This document shows positions 23,549-30,410 of a stretch of DNA of 30,410 nt, piece by piece. The notes under the pieces are model-generated. The model worked only from the letters and a program-made list of their open reading frames with translations, was not told where the DNA came from and made no database searches. Every line of letters begins with the position of its first letter. Position 1 is the stretch's first letter. Source of the DNA: Bacillota bacterium (GTDB taxonomy: Bacteria; Bacillota_E; Symbiobacteriia; Symbiobacteriales; Symbiobacteriaceae); contig QGVE01000013.1 in assembly GCA_003242675.1 (NCBI GenBank), positions 1-30,410 on the forward strand, read 5' to 3'. Made by a program: the position numbers and the translations under genes.

Positions 23549-24781
23549 CTACCATTCGTTGGGACGATACGGCGGAATGATCCGGACATGATACCCCTTG
23601 GCCCGGAGCGTGGCGAGGATCTCGTCGACGTGCTGCGCGTTGCGCGTCTCCAGGGCCAGGTTGATCTCCACCTCGCCGATGGTCACCTTGTTGAGCCAGC
23701 GCTCGTGGCGCACGTCGATCACGTTGGCCCCGGTCTGCGCGACCGTCGCGAGCAGCTGCTGCAGCCCGCCCGGCCGGTCCGGGACGAAGGTGGAGAGCCG
23801 GATGTACCGGCCCGCCTTGACCAGGCCCCGCTCGATGATGCGGGAGATGATGTTCACGTCGATGTTGCCGCCCGACAGGACGACGCAGACGGGCCCGGCG
23901 AGGTTGGGGATCTTGTCGCCCAGCAGCGCGGCCATGCCCACGGCGCCGGCGCCCTCGACGATGACCTTCGCGCGCTCCAGGAGGAACAGGATCGCCTGCG
24001 CGATCTCCTCCTCATCCACCAGCACGATGTCGTCGACGTACTTCTGAATGAGCTCGAAGCAAAGCGCGCCGGGCTTCTTGATGGCGATGCCGTCCGCGAT
24101 GGTGTGGACCGACTCCGTCGCCACCAGCTGGCCCTGCTGTCGGCTGAGGAAGACCGCGGGCGCGCCCGCCGCCTGGACCCCCACGACCCGCACGTCCGGC
24201 TTCAGGGACTTCACCGCCAGGGCGATGCCGGCGATCAGGCCGCCGCCGCCGATCGGCACCACCACCGTCGCGACATCCGGCAGGTCCTCCAGGACCTCCA
24301 GGCCGACCGTGCCCTGGCCGGCGATCGTGTGCGGGTCGTCGAAGCCGTGGATGAACGTGTAGCCGTGCTCGGCCTGCAGTTCCAGCGCCTTCTGGTAAGC
24401 GTCGTCGTACGTCTCGCCGTGCAGGACCACCTCGGCGCCGTAGCCCTGGGTCGCCTCCAGCTTGGCGATCGGCGCGCCCTCGGGCATGCAGATGACCGCG
24501 CGGATGCCCAGGCTGGCGGCCGCCAGGGCCACGCCCTGGGCGTGGTTGCCCGCCGACGCGGCGATGACGCCCCGGGCCTTCTCCTCCGCGGTCAGCGAGT
24601 GGATCTTGGTGAGCGCCCCGCGCACCTTGAACGATCCGGCGCGCTGCAGGTTCTCGGCCTTCAGGAAGACCGGGAGCCCGAAGTGCGTCGTGATGCCGGG
24701 GCTCTGGAGCAGCGGCGTGCGCTTGATGCGGCCCTTCAGCAGGGCCCGCGCCCTCTCGATGTCTTCAACGGTTACGGTCAC
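23549..24781 (-). CDS. ilvA: Threonine dehydratase (threonine ammonia-lyase) with ACT domain
   Basis: This PLP enzyme turns threonine into 2-oxobutanoate and ammonia, first step to isoleucine (or a catabolic route). The 410-residue protein has the PLP lysine K52 (SFKVRGA), SAGNHAQGVA near residue 81, the glycine-rich PIGGGGLIAG near 176 and a C-terminal ACT domain (about 325-400, starting LSTFVPDRPGGLQQLL). A single short ACT domain is typical of the medium-length form, which can be biosynthetic or catabolic. GTG 24781 lies 7 bp after the purR stop and uses the AAGGAG inside purR's last codons as ribosome-binding site. In Bacillus this slot is yabJ/ridA. Confidence 0.94.
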   Translation of the reverse strand: MTVTVEDIERARALLKGRIKRTPLLQSPGITTHFGLPVFLKAENLQRAGSFKVRGALTKIHSLTAEEKARGVIAASAGNHAQGVALAAASLGIRAVICMPEGAPIAKLEATQGYGAEVVLHGETYDDAYQKALELQAEHGYTFIHGFDDPHTIAGQGTVGLEVLEDLPDVATVVVPIGGGGLIAGIALAVKSLKPDVRVVGVQAAGAPAVFLSRQQGQLVATESVHTIADGIAIKKPGALCFELIQKYVDDIVLVDEEEIAQAILFLLERAKVIVEGAGAVGMAALLGDKIPNLAGPVCVVLSGGNIDVNIISRIIERGLVKAGRYIRLSTFVPDRPGGLQQLLATVAQTGANVIDVRHERWLNKVTIGEVEINLALETRNAQHVDEILATLRAKGYHVRIIPPYRPNEW

Positions 24782-24788
24782 CCGCGGT

Positions 24789-25601
24789 TCACTCCTTCGT
24801 CATTCGGTCGGCCGGGACCACTCGGACGGTGCGCGCCACCTCGTCCACCTGCTCCAGCGTGAGCAGCGACACGTAGCGCTCCACCTGCTTCTTCTCCGGC
24901 ACTGCGGTGGCCACGAAGACGCCGACGCCGGCCACGGAGCAGCCCATCTCGCCGACCACGTCCACCATGGCGCGGGCCGTCGCCCCCGCCTTCATGAAGT
25001 CGTCGACCACCAGCACCCGGGAGCCGCGCTGCAGGGCCCGCAGGCCGACCGTCATCGTGTGGATGCGGCGGGAGCCGGAGATGTAGTGCAGCGTGACGGA
25101 AGGCCCCTCCGTCACCCGCCCCTCCCGCCGGGCCACCACCATCGGCAGCCCCAGGGCCCGGGCGACCATCAGCGCCAGGGGGATCCCCTTGGTCTCGACG
25201 GTCAGCACCACGTCGGGCTCGGCGTCGATGAACCGCGCGGCCATGATGGCCCCGATGCGGGCGCTCCAGTGCGGGTGGGTGATGAGGTCGGTCATGTAGA
25301 CGAAGCCCCCGGGGAGGATCCGCCCCGGGTCGTTCAGGAGCCGGCACAGCTCCTCCAGCGTCGCGTGCTCCTCCTCCCGGGAGGGCAGCGGCCAGTACTG
25401 CACCCCGCCCGCGGCCCCGGCGTGGGTGCGCAGCCGGCCGGACCCGTCGGCCTCCAGGGCCTCCTTCACCAGGGCCAGGTCCTCGGAGATGGTGGACTTG
25501 GCGGCGCCGAACCGCTCGGTGAAGAAGCTCAGGGGCAGCAGCTCCCCCGGCCGCTCGGAGAGCAGTTTCATGATGAGCACCAGTCGCTGGCTCCGATTCA
25601 T
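24789..25601 (-). CDS. purR: PurR-type purine operon repressor (PRTase fold)
   Basis: PurR of Gram-positive bacteria represses purine genes and is released by PRPP. The protein has an N-terminal winged helix (MNRSQRLVLIMKLLSERPGE, then FFTERFGAAKSTISEDLALV) and a phosphoribosyltransferase domain from about residue 75, with ILPGGFVYMTDLI, LTVETKGIPLA and the PRPP motif VLVVDDFMKAGATARAMVDV. ATG 25601 is chosen because the family begins here; a GTG six codons earlier (25619) is possible and the ribosome-binding site does not decide. prs, its PRPP source, is in the same cluster. I found no clear PurBox in this window. Confidence 0.95.
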   Translation of the reverse strand: MNRSQRLVLIMKLLSERPGELLPLSFFTERFGAAKSTISEDLALVKEALEADGSGRLRTHAGAAGGVQYWPLPSREEEHATLEELCRLLNDPGRILPGGFVYMTDLITHPHWSARIGAIMAARFIDAEPDVVLTVETKGIPLALMVARALGLPMVVARREGRVTEGPSVTLHYISGSRRIHTMTVGLRALQRGSRVLVVDDFMKAGATARAMVDVVGEMGCSVAGVGVFVATAVPEKKQVERYVSLLTLEQVDEVARTVRVVPADRMTKE

Positions 25602-25643
25602 CCGATCGATGGCTGCCACCCCCCGTCCGACCCGGCCGGTCCG

Positions 25644-26399
25644 CTACTTCAACAGGGCCCGCACGAGCCCCAGGTCGCTCGGCTTATCCACGTCGATGCC
25701 CACCTCGGGCCACGGGCAGACCACCACGGCCCCGTTGATGTCCAGCATGTGCGAGACCTTCTCCTCCAACTCCCGGAGGCTCAGGTTGCGCAGGAGCAGG
25801 TAGCGCAGCGTGAAGCTCCACCCCAGCAGGCTGACCATCTTGAGGGGGCTCTTGCGGTAGTCGAGAAAGGCCCGGATCTTCGGCGCCACCCGGTCGACGA
25901 TCGACGGATGGACGAGGAACACGTTTCCGCCGGTGAACGTCCCCTCCCGCAGCTTCACGTAGGTGCGCTGGACGCCCGGGTAGCGCGCCTCGGCAACCCG
26001 CCGCTCCACGATCGGGTAGTACAGATCCGCCGGACGCTGCTCGCACAGGGCGATCAGGTCGTCCACGATCTGGCCGGTGATCAGGGGGACGTCGCTGCTG
26101 ATGACCAGGAACCGGTCCTCGGGCTGGAGGACCTTCAGCGCCTCCAGGATGTTGTCGACGATGTGGCCGCGGCTGGGCACGAACTCGAGGTTGCGGCCGG
26201 ACACGTAGGGCTCCACCTGGCCGGGCGGAGCGACGATGACGATGCGTCCGATCGACCTGGCCTCCTGCAGCGCGTCGATGACGTACTGGATCATGGGCTT
26301 GCCGTTGATGTCGACGAGCGCCTCGTTGGGTGCCGGGCTGACATCCCGCAGCGGGCCGCCGTTGGCGGCCCCGGCCAGGACGATGACGTGCACGGCCAT
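25644..26399 (-). CDS. MobA-like NTP transferase
   Basis: The 251-residue protein has a Rossmann-like nucleotidyltransferase fold: VIVLAGAANGGPLRDVSPAP at the N-terminus, NEALVDINGKPMIQYVIDAL, then FLVISSDVPLI (metal-binding Asp) and GVQRTYVKLREGTFTGGNVF. This is the MobA/GlmU-N-like superfamily, which joins a sugar phosphate or cofactor precursor to an NTP. The substrate is unknown. The C-terminal part ends in VGIDVDKPSDLGLVRALL, often seen in this subfamily. ATG 26399 has GAGGAGAG 8 nt upstream. It sits between ispE and purR, a position also seen in other thermophilic Firmicutes. Confidence 0.85.
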   Translation of the reverse strand: MAVHVIVLAGAANGGPLRDVSPAPNEALVDINGKPMIQYVIDALQEARSIGRIVIVAPPGQVEPYVSGRNLEFVPSRGHIVDNILEALKVLQPEDRFLVISSDVPLITGQIVDDLIALCEQRPADLYYPIVERRVAEARYPGVQRTYVKLREGTFTGGNVFLVHPSIVDRVAPKIRAFLDYRKSPLKMVSLLGWSFTLRYLLLRNLSLRELEEKVSHMLDINGAVVVCPWPEVGIDVDKPSDLGLVRALLK

Positions 26400-26495
26400 G
26401 CCCGATCTCTCCTCAGATGCCCAAGTTCATGCACGAAACAAACAGTTTGCTTCTCGGCGCGCGGGCGGAGTTCCTGCCGGCGCCCTGCAAGTCCC

Positions 26496-27347
26496 TCAGC
26501 CCAGGGTGGAGACCAGCCAGGCCGCCCTGGCCAGCGGGCGGATCCGCTGAAGCAGCCGGGCCCCGGCCTCCCGGTCGGGCACCAGCCCCAGGACCGAGGG
26601 ACCGGCCCCGGACATCACCGCCCCCAGCGCACCGCCGGCCAGCATCTCCGCCTTGAGGCGCGCGATCTCCGGGTGCCGGGGCAGCATCACCCGCTCCAGC
26701 ACGTTGCCCAGGGCGCGGCCCACGGCCGCGAGGTCGCCCCGGGCCAGGGCCGCCTCCAGCGCGCGGCTGTCCGGGCGCGGGCCCACGTCCGGCAGCTCGT
26801 CGAACCACCGGTACACCTGGCCCGTGGACTTCGGCACGTCCGGCGTGGCGACCACCATCCAGAGGGGCCTGGCCACGGGAACCGGCGTGATGCGCTCGCC
26901 GATCCCCTCCACCCGGGCGGGCCGGGACCAGATGAAGAACGGAACGTCTGACCCGAGCCGGATCGCCAGGTCGGCGAGGTCCCGCTCGGAGAGCCCGGTT
27001 CCCCACAGCCGGTTCAGCCCCACGAGGACGCCCGCGGCGTCGGTGGAGCCGCCGGCCAGGCCGGCGGCCACCGGGATCGCCTTCTCCAGCCGGATGCAGG
27101 CGCCACGGCGACAGCCCGTCACCTCGCGAAGGAGGGCTGCCGCCCGCCAGGCCAGGTTCTCCTCGGCGCGGCCCGTCACCGGGGGCCGGCTCTCCAGGGC
27201 GATCGCCTCTTCCGCCGGCTCCAGGACCAGCCGGTCGTGGAGGGAAATCGGCACCATGATGGACCGGATCTCGTGGTATCCGTCCTCCGGCCGGCGCCGG
27301 AGGACGTCCAGCGTGAGGTTGACCTTGGCAGGGCATTGGATCTCCAT
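26496..27347 (-). CDS. ispE: IspE, 4-diphosphocytidyl-2-C-methylerythritol kinase
   Basis: IspE phosphorylates CDP-ME in the MEP isoprenoid pathway. The 283-residue GHMP kinase starts at ATG 27347 (GGAGGG 9 nt before it), with CPAKVNLTLDV at the N-terminus. The ATP loop reads PVAAGLAGGSTDAA, where most members have GLGGGSSDAA, so one glycine is alanine and one serine is threonine. DVPFF follows near residue 150 and SGAGPSVLG near 250. It is downstream of veg, beyond a strong terminator that ends just before its ribosome-binding site, so it needs readthrough or a promoter I did not find. Confidence 0.96.
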   Translation of the reverse strand: MEIQCPAKVNLTLDVLRRRPEDGYHEIRSIMVPISLHDRLVLEPAEEAIALESRPPVTGRAEENLAWRAAALLREVTGCRRGACIRLEKAIPVAAGLAGGSTDAAGVLVGLNRLWGTGLSERDLADLAIRLGSDVPFFIWSRPARVEGIGERITPVPVARPLWMVVATPDVPKSTGQVYRWFDELPDVGPRPDSRALEAALARGDLAAVGRALGNVLERVMLPRHPEIARLKAEMLAGGALGAVMSGAGPSVLGLVPDREAGARLLQRIRPLARAAWLVSTLG

Positions 27348-27368
27348 CAGGATTTCCCTCCACACACC

Positions 27369-27394
27369 GAAAAAGCCAGGGATTTTCCCTGGCT
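27369..27394 (-). terminator. Intrinsic terminator of veg
   Basis: A 9-bp stem (AGCCAGGGA and its complement, 27374-27394) with a 3-base loop is followed on the minus strand by a TTTTT run (about 27370-27374). It starts 15 bp after the veg stop and its T-run ends about 10 bp before the ispE ribosome-binding site. Confidence 0.9.
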
Positions 27395-27409
27395 CGGAAT
27401 TCGGTTCGC

Positions 27410-27688
27410 CTAGCGGGAATGCGCCTCGAACTTGGTCTCCTTGCCGCTGGCGGTGCAGACCACCAGCTCCACCGTCTCCGTCAGCAGGTCGGCGTAGCTG
27501 TAGCTGACCCGCCGCACGGAATCGGCCTCAGAGAGCCGGACGGTGAAGATGTTGGGGTATGTACCTTCCAGTACCCCTTCGCGCTCAACGATCTTCTTGC
27601 GGCCCTTGTTCGCCCTCAGGCGAATCTTGGACCCGACGTAGGCCTCGAGGTCCCGCCTGATGTCCCCAAGAACGCTCCTGGAAGCCAA
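27410..27688 (-). CDS. veg: Veg protein (biofilm-related, DUF1021)
   Basis: Veg is a small, abundant Firmicute protein that in Bacillus promotes biofilm matrix gene expression. This one has 92 residues from the TTG at 27688, preceded by AAGGTG 9 nt upstream. Its conserved stretch runs RRDLEAYVGSKIRLRANKGR, then EREGVLEGTYPNIFTVRL and SYSYADLLTETVELVV. Two consensus sigma-A promoters lie upstream and an intrinsic terminator downstream, so it is a strongly expressed single-gene unit, as in Bacillus. Confidence 0.95.
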   Translation of the reverse strand: MASRSVLGDIRRDLEAYVGSKIRLRANKGRKKIVEREGVLEGTYPNIFTVRLSEADSVRRVSYSYADLLTETVELVVCTASGKETKFEAHSR

Positions 27689-27747
27689 CTGCCACCACAC
27701 CTTCCCGCGCGGTCGCCGCGTCCACTGGCGAAATGCTTCACGAGCTT

Positions 27748-27776
27748 AGTATAGCAGGCTTGGACCCCGAAGTCAA
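27748..27776 (-). promoter_or_regulatory. Downstream sigma-A promoter of veg
   Basis: TTGACT (27771-27776), a 17-bp spacer and TATACT (27748-27753) are each 5 of 6 to consensus at the ideal spacing. It lies 60 bp before the veg start. Confidence 0.88.
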
Positions 27777-27786
27777 GGAAATTAGT

Positions 27787-27815
27787 ATTTTACTTGCCCG
27801 AATGCCTCATGTCAA
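27787..27815 (-). promoter_or_regulatory. Upstream sigma-A promoter of veg
   Basis: TTGACA (27810-27815, 6 of 6), a 17-bp spacer and TAAAAT (27787-27792, 5 of 6) lie in tandem with the downstream promoter, 39 bp farther upstream. Confidence 0.88.
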
Positions 27816-27880
27816 GTGCTTCTGGTGAATGAAACCGCCGATTCCGGGAAGGCGGGTGGACAGGCGTGAGCGCGGGAAGG

Positions 27881-28360
27881 TCACTTCGTGTAGCGGTCGG
27901 CCACCTTGGAGGCGCCGTAGGAGTGGGGCTTGATCTCGGCGTGGAAGCCGCTGCCCGCGACCATGCCCACGACGTCGCGAATCAGGTCCCGGGTCTCGCC
28001 CTGCTCGCCGACGTCCAGATGGATCTCGACGTTCAGCCCCTTGGCCCCGTGCTCCGAGAGGCTCTGGGCGAGCCGCTCCGCGGTCGCCAGCGACAGCGCG
28101 GCCTCGTAGAAGATGCGCTGCCGGAGGCTGCGCATCTTGCTCTGCCGGCGCCGCCGGTAGTAGAACCGGGCCCCCTTCCCCTTTCGGTGCACGATGATCG
28201 CCGTGACGAAGCAGAGGTCGTCGCGGGTCTGCGAATCCGTCCCGACGATCAGCCGGTAGGATCCGTGCGGATCGTCGGCCATGAAGGCCAGCAGGTCGTC
28301 GACCAGCTGGTCGAACGTCAGCGGGCCTCTGGTCGGGCTGTAGAATCTTCCATCCTCCAC
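27881..28360 (-). CDS. YkuK-family RNase H-like protein (DUF458)
   Basis: The 159-residue protein matches the DUF458/YkuK group, predicted RNase H-fold nucleases of unknown biological role. Features: YSPTRGPLTFDQLVDDLLAF near the start, then YRLIVGTDSQT with the acidic residue expected in the active site, VTAIIVHRKGKGARFYYRRR and LNVEIHLDVGEQGETR. GTG 28360 is preferred because GGAGGG lies about 7 nt upstream and the protein then starts near the family motif, although the frame continues to 28396. It follows ksgA by 42 bp. In Bacillus this slot holds yabG and sspF. Confidence 0.82.
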   Translation of the reverse strand: MEDGRFYSPTRGPLTFDQLVDDLLAFMADDPHGSYRLIVGTDSQTRDDLCFVTAIIVHRKGKGARFYYRRRRQSKMRSLRQRIFYEAALSLATAERLAQSLSEHGAKGLNVEIHLDVGEQGETRDLIRDVVGMVAGSGFHAEIKPHSYGASKVADRYTK

Positions 28361-28402
28361 GGGTGCTCCCTCCAACCGGTCCGGGCACGTCGCCAACGCC
28401 GG

Positions 28403-29278
28403 CTACTCCGTCGCGGGGGCCTCAGCGGGGAACAGGGCACGGGCCACGGCCGCAAACTCCGCCAGCGACAGGCTCTCGCCCCGCCGGCCCGGGTCGATGC
28501 CCGCCGCCTCCAGCGCCACCTGCACCTCCGCCTTCGCGATCCCCAGGGACGTGAGCGCATTCACCAGGCTCTTGCGCCGCTGCCCGAAGGCGGCCCGAAC
28601 CACCCGGAACAGGGCCTCTTCCCCGGCGGTCACGGGCGGCTCGGCCCGGAACCGCATCCGGACGACGGCGGAGTCTACCTCGGGCTGCGGCAGGAACGCG
28701 GCGCGGCTCACGCGCAGGACGACCTGCGGCTCGGTGTAATATTGTACCGCAACGCTGAGGGCGCCATAAACCTTGGACCCCGGCGGCGCGACCATGCGGT
28801 CGGCCACCTCCTTCTGCACCATCACCACCGCCAGGGAAAGCGGCAGGTGCTCCTCCAGGAGCCGCATGACCAGCGGCGTGGTGATGTAGTAAGGGAGGTT
28901 GGCGACGACCTTGGCCTTCTGCCCCGGCGCCAGCCGCTCCGCGAGCAGTTTATGGAAGTCGGTGCGCCCGGCGTCACCATGGATGACCTCGACGTTGCCG
29001 TAAGCTTTCTGCACCGTCTCCCGCAGAACCTGCACCAGGCCGCGGTCGATTTCCACGCCGATCACCCGGCCGGCCCGTGCGGCCAGGCGCTGTGTGAGCG
29101 TCCCGAGCCCCGGCCCGATCTCCAGCACCAGGTCCTCCGGCCCGATGGCGGCCGCCGCCACGATGGCGTCGAGCACCCGGCCGTCGATCAGGAAGTTCTG
29201 ACCCAGCCGGTGCTGCGGGCGGAGGCCGTAGCGGGCCATCAGCTGCTTCAGGAGGCCCGGGTTCGCCAGGTCGTCCAT
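28403..29278 (-). CDS. ksgA: KsgA (RsmA), 16S rRNA dimethyladenosine transferase
   Basis: KsgA dimethylates A1518 and A1519 of 16S rRNA during 30S assembly. The 291-residue protein has the SAM-binding motif [19 protein letters not shown] near residue 51, GVEIDRG, and the catalytic [13 protein letters not shown] near 130, with the KsgA-type C-terminal helices ([12 protein letters not shown] near 235). ATG 29278 has AAGGAG upstream. It is preceded by a yabE-like gene with a hairpin between. Bacillus has rnmV (5S rRNA maturase) between yabE and ksgA; there is none here. Confidence 0.97.
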   Translation of the reverse strand: MDDLANPGLLKQLMARYGLRPQHRLGQNFLIDGRVLDAIVAAAAIGPEDLVLEIGPGLGTLTQRLAARAGRVIGVEIDRGLVQVLRETVQKAYGNVEVIHGDAGRTDFHKLLAERLAPGQKAKVVANLPYYITTPLVMRLLEEHLPLSLAVVMVQKEVADRMVAPPGSKVYGALSVAVQYYTEPQVVLRVSRAAFLPQPEVDSAVVRMRFRAEPPVTAGEEALFRVVRAAFGQRRKSLVNALTSLGIAKAEVQVALEAAGIDPGRRGESLSLAEFAAVARALFPAEAPATE

Positions 29279-29309
29279 GGCATCGTCTCCTTGCCGCAGA
29301 TTGCGCGAA

Positions 29310-29336
29310 GCCAGGGGCTCGCCGTCAGCCCCTGGC
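29310..29336 (-). terminator. Hairpin after the yabE-like gene
   Basis: A 10-bp stem (GCCAGGGGCT and its complement) with a 7-base loop lies 5 bp after the yabE-like stop. The T-run is poor (CTTCG), so it may attenuate instead of stopping transcription into ksgA. Confidence 0.5.
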
Positions 29337-29341
29337 CCGCC

Positions 29342-30340
29342 TCAGTCTCCCAGGACATAAACCGTAACCGGCCGCACGCCCCAGGCCAGCGCCTCCTCCA
29401 CGGAGTCGAAGCACAAGTCGATGCGGTTGCCCTTGATCGCGGCGCCCGTGTCGGCGGCCAGGGCCGGGCCGTAGCCCTCTATGTAAAGGCGGGTGTAGAG
29501 CGGGATCACGCTGGGGTCGACGGCCACGATGCCGCGGCGCGCCGGAATCCCCGTATAGGTTAACCCGTTTCCGTCCGGATTGCTCTCGGGTCCCGGCGTG
29601 TAGCCGGTCGCGACCATTTCCAGGACTGCCGTATACCGGAACTGCTGGCCCCCGCGGTAGACGACGCCGCCCGTGCCGTAGGCGACGATCTGGGGAATCG
29701 GCTCCTGGATCACCTGCTCGCGGACGACCTCGTCGGCGACGACCGCGCCGTCCTCGTAGCGCACCAGCCGTTCCACGAGCTTGCGCCCGGGCACCCCGGC
29801 CTGAAGGACCTCCTCCGTGCCGGCGATCAGGCGGCCGTCCGGCCGCTCCACCGTCTCAAACGGGATCTCCTCCTCGGTGGTCACCAGCTCCTCGGCCCGG
29901 CGGACGATGCGCACCTCCAGCCCGGCCTTGACGGGCGCGCTCTCCGGAACCGACAGCGAATCCAGCTCGCCCAGGGTGACCATCTGCTCCCGCAAGAGCT
30001 CTCCGACGGTCCGCGCCGTCGAGTACACCGTGCGCCGCTGGCCGCCGTCGACCAGCACCACCGGAACGGCGCGGCGGATCGTCACGGCGACCTCCTTCGC
30101 GCCGCTCAGCGGGGTATCCAGCGGCGGTTCGACCTCATCCAGCGGGCCGACCCGGATCCCGGCCTCGGCCAGGGCCTCGTCCAGCCTGGTGGCGCGGGTG
30201 ACGAAGGTGACCGGCTGCCCCAGGCCCCGGACCGTCACCGTGCGCTCGGCGGGTCCGGCCATGAGACCCAGCAGCCAGGCCAGCACCGGAACCGCCGCCG
30301 CGACCGCCAGCAGTCGGCCCCGCACCGCCCCCGGCCGCAT
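29342..30340 (-). CDS. yabE: YabE-like wall hydrolase (DUF348, G5 and 3D domains)
   Basis: The protein has 332 residues. It has an N-terminal signal-anchor (about residues 8-28), two ubiquitin-like DUF348 repeats (about 35-125), a G5 domain (about 145-220, EIPFETVERPDGRL-type) and a C-terminal 3D domain (about 240-330) with AADTGAAIKGNRIDLCFDS, where the catalytic Asp residues lie. These proteins (YabE, YocH, resuscitation factor-like) cleave peptidoglycan outside the cell; the 3D fold resembles lytic transglycosylases. ATG 30340 has an AAAGGGGGGC site. It is the first gene of the cluster; its promoter would be in the last 70 bases, where I see none that is convincing. Confidence 0.92.
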   Translation of the reverse strand: MRPGAVRGRLLAVAAAVPVLAWLLGLMAGPAERTVTVRGLGQPVTFVTRATRLDEALAEAGIRVGPLDEVEPPLDTPLSGAKEVAVTIRRAVPVVLVDGGQRRTVYSTARTVGELLREQMVTLGELDSLSVPESAPVKAGLEVRIVRRAEELVTTEEEIPFETVERPDGRLIAGTEEVLQAGVPGRKLVERLVRYEDGAVVADEVVREQVIQEPIPQIVAYGTGGVVYRGGQQFRYTAVLEMVATGYTPGPESNPDGNGLTYTGIPARRGIVAVDPSVIPLYTRLYIEGYGPALAADTGAAIKGNRIDLCFDSVEEALAWGVRPVTVYVLGD

Positions 30341-30410
30341 GCCCGCCCCCCTTTCTGCGGGGGGGGCGGCCAGCGGACCCCCACCCTAGTTCGCCCCGGC
30401 GGGCCCCTGC

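Noticed and set aside
26400..26495. Possible small plus-strand gene near the ispE end
   Set aside because: The frame has no ribosome-binding site and mirrors the ispE C-terminus and the NTP transferase leader.
24462..26951. Long plus-strand open frame opposite purR and the NTP transferase
   Set aside because: Shadow of ilvA, purR, the NTP transferase and ispE; biased composition and no start signal.

Overview
The window is a 70%-GC-class bacterial sequence in which every gene I can support is on the minus strand. The gene order is the sporulation, cell-wall and translation cluster that lies near oriC in Bacillus and relatives. Read leftward from the right end it runs yabE-like, ksgA, ykuK-like, veg, ispE, an NTP transferase, purR, ilvA, a small membrane protein, spoVG, glmU, prs, pth, two GATE-domain proteins, mfd, spoVT, two yabM-like flippases, mazG, a HU gene, rqcP (yabO), yabP, yabQ, a small HTH gene, divIC and tRNA-Leu. 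High GC, a spore-former gene set, clostridial-type order and a genome-encoded CCA on the tRNA point to a Symbiobacterium-like or related high-GC Firmicute. The genus is my inference. The odd length and the corrupted left end suggest this is a whole contig, not a cut from a larger sequence.

Right part (about 18.5-30.3 kb): housekeeping genes for rRNA methylation, isoprenoid, purine, PRPP and UDP-GlcNAc synthesis, peptidyl-tRNA recycling and transcription-coupled repair. They are mixed with sporulation and wall genes (yabE-like, veg, spoVG). Intergenic spaces are short and carry readable signals: tandem consensus sigma-A promoters before veg, an extended -10 promoter for glmU packed against the spoVG terminator, and a sigma-H-like element before spoVG. 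ilvA sits where Bacillus has yabJ/ridA.

Middle part (6.7-14.6 kb): spoVT (with a sigma-G-like element), duplicated lipid-flippase genes, a MazG that keeps only a remnant of its methylase domain, the HU gene and the rqcP-yabP-yabQ-HTH-divIC row. The most striking unexplained signal is between yabQ and the HTH gene: seven head-to-tail 11-bp units in perfect register (7519-7595), just upstream of a predicted DNA-binding protein that overlaps divIC. The units have a GTAC core and loosely resemble DnaA boxes.

Left part (1-6.3 kb): an accessory redox region. A moaD-like, four-cluster ferredoxin and tungsten aldehyde:ferredoxin oxidoreductase operon is followed by a damaged antiporter-like (NuoL/HyfB-type) gene, an intact group-4-type hydrogenase or complex I small subunit, and a hypF that runs off the contig. 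The antiporter-like gene lacks its N-terminus, has an internal deletion and changes frame. A perfect palindrome separates it from aor. The last ~100 bases at the left edge are G/C homopolymer-rich and do not encode a plausible HypF C-terminus, so they look like sequencing or assembly error.
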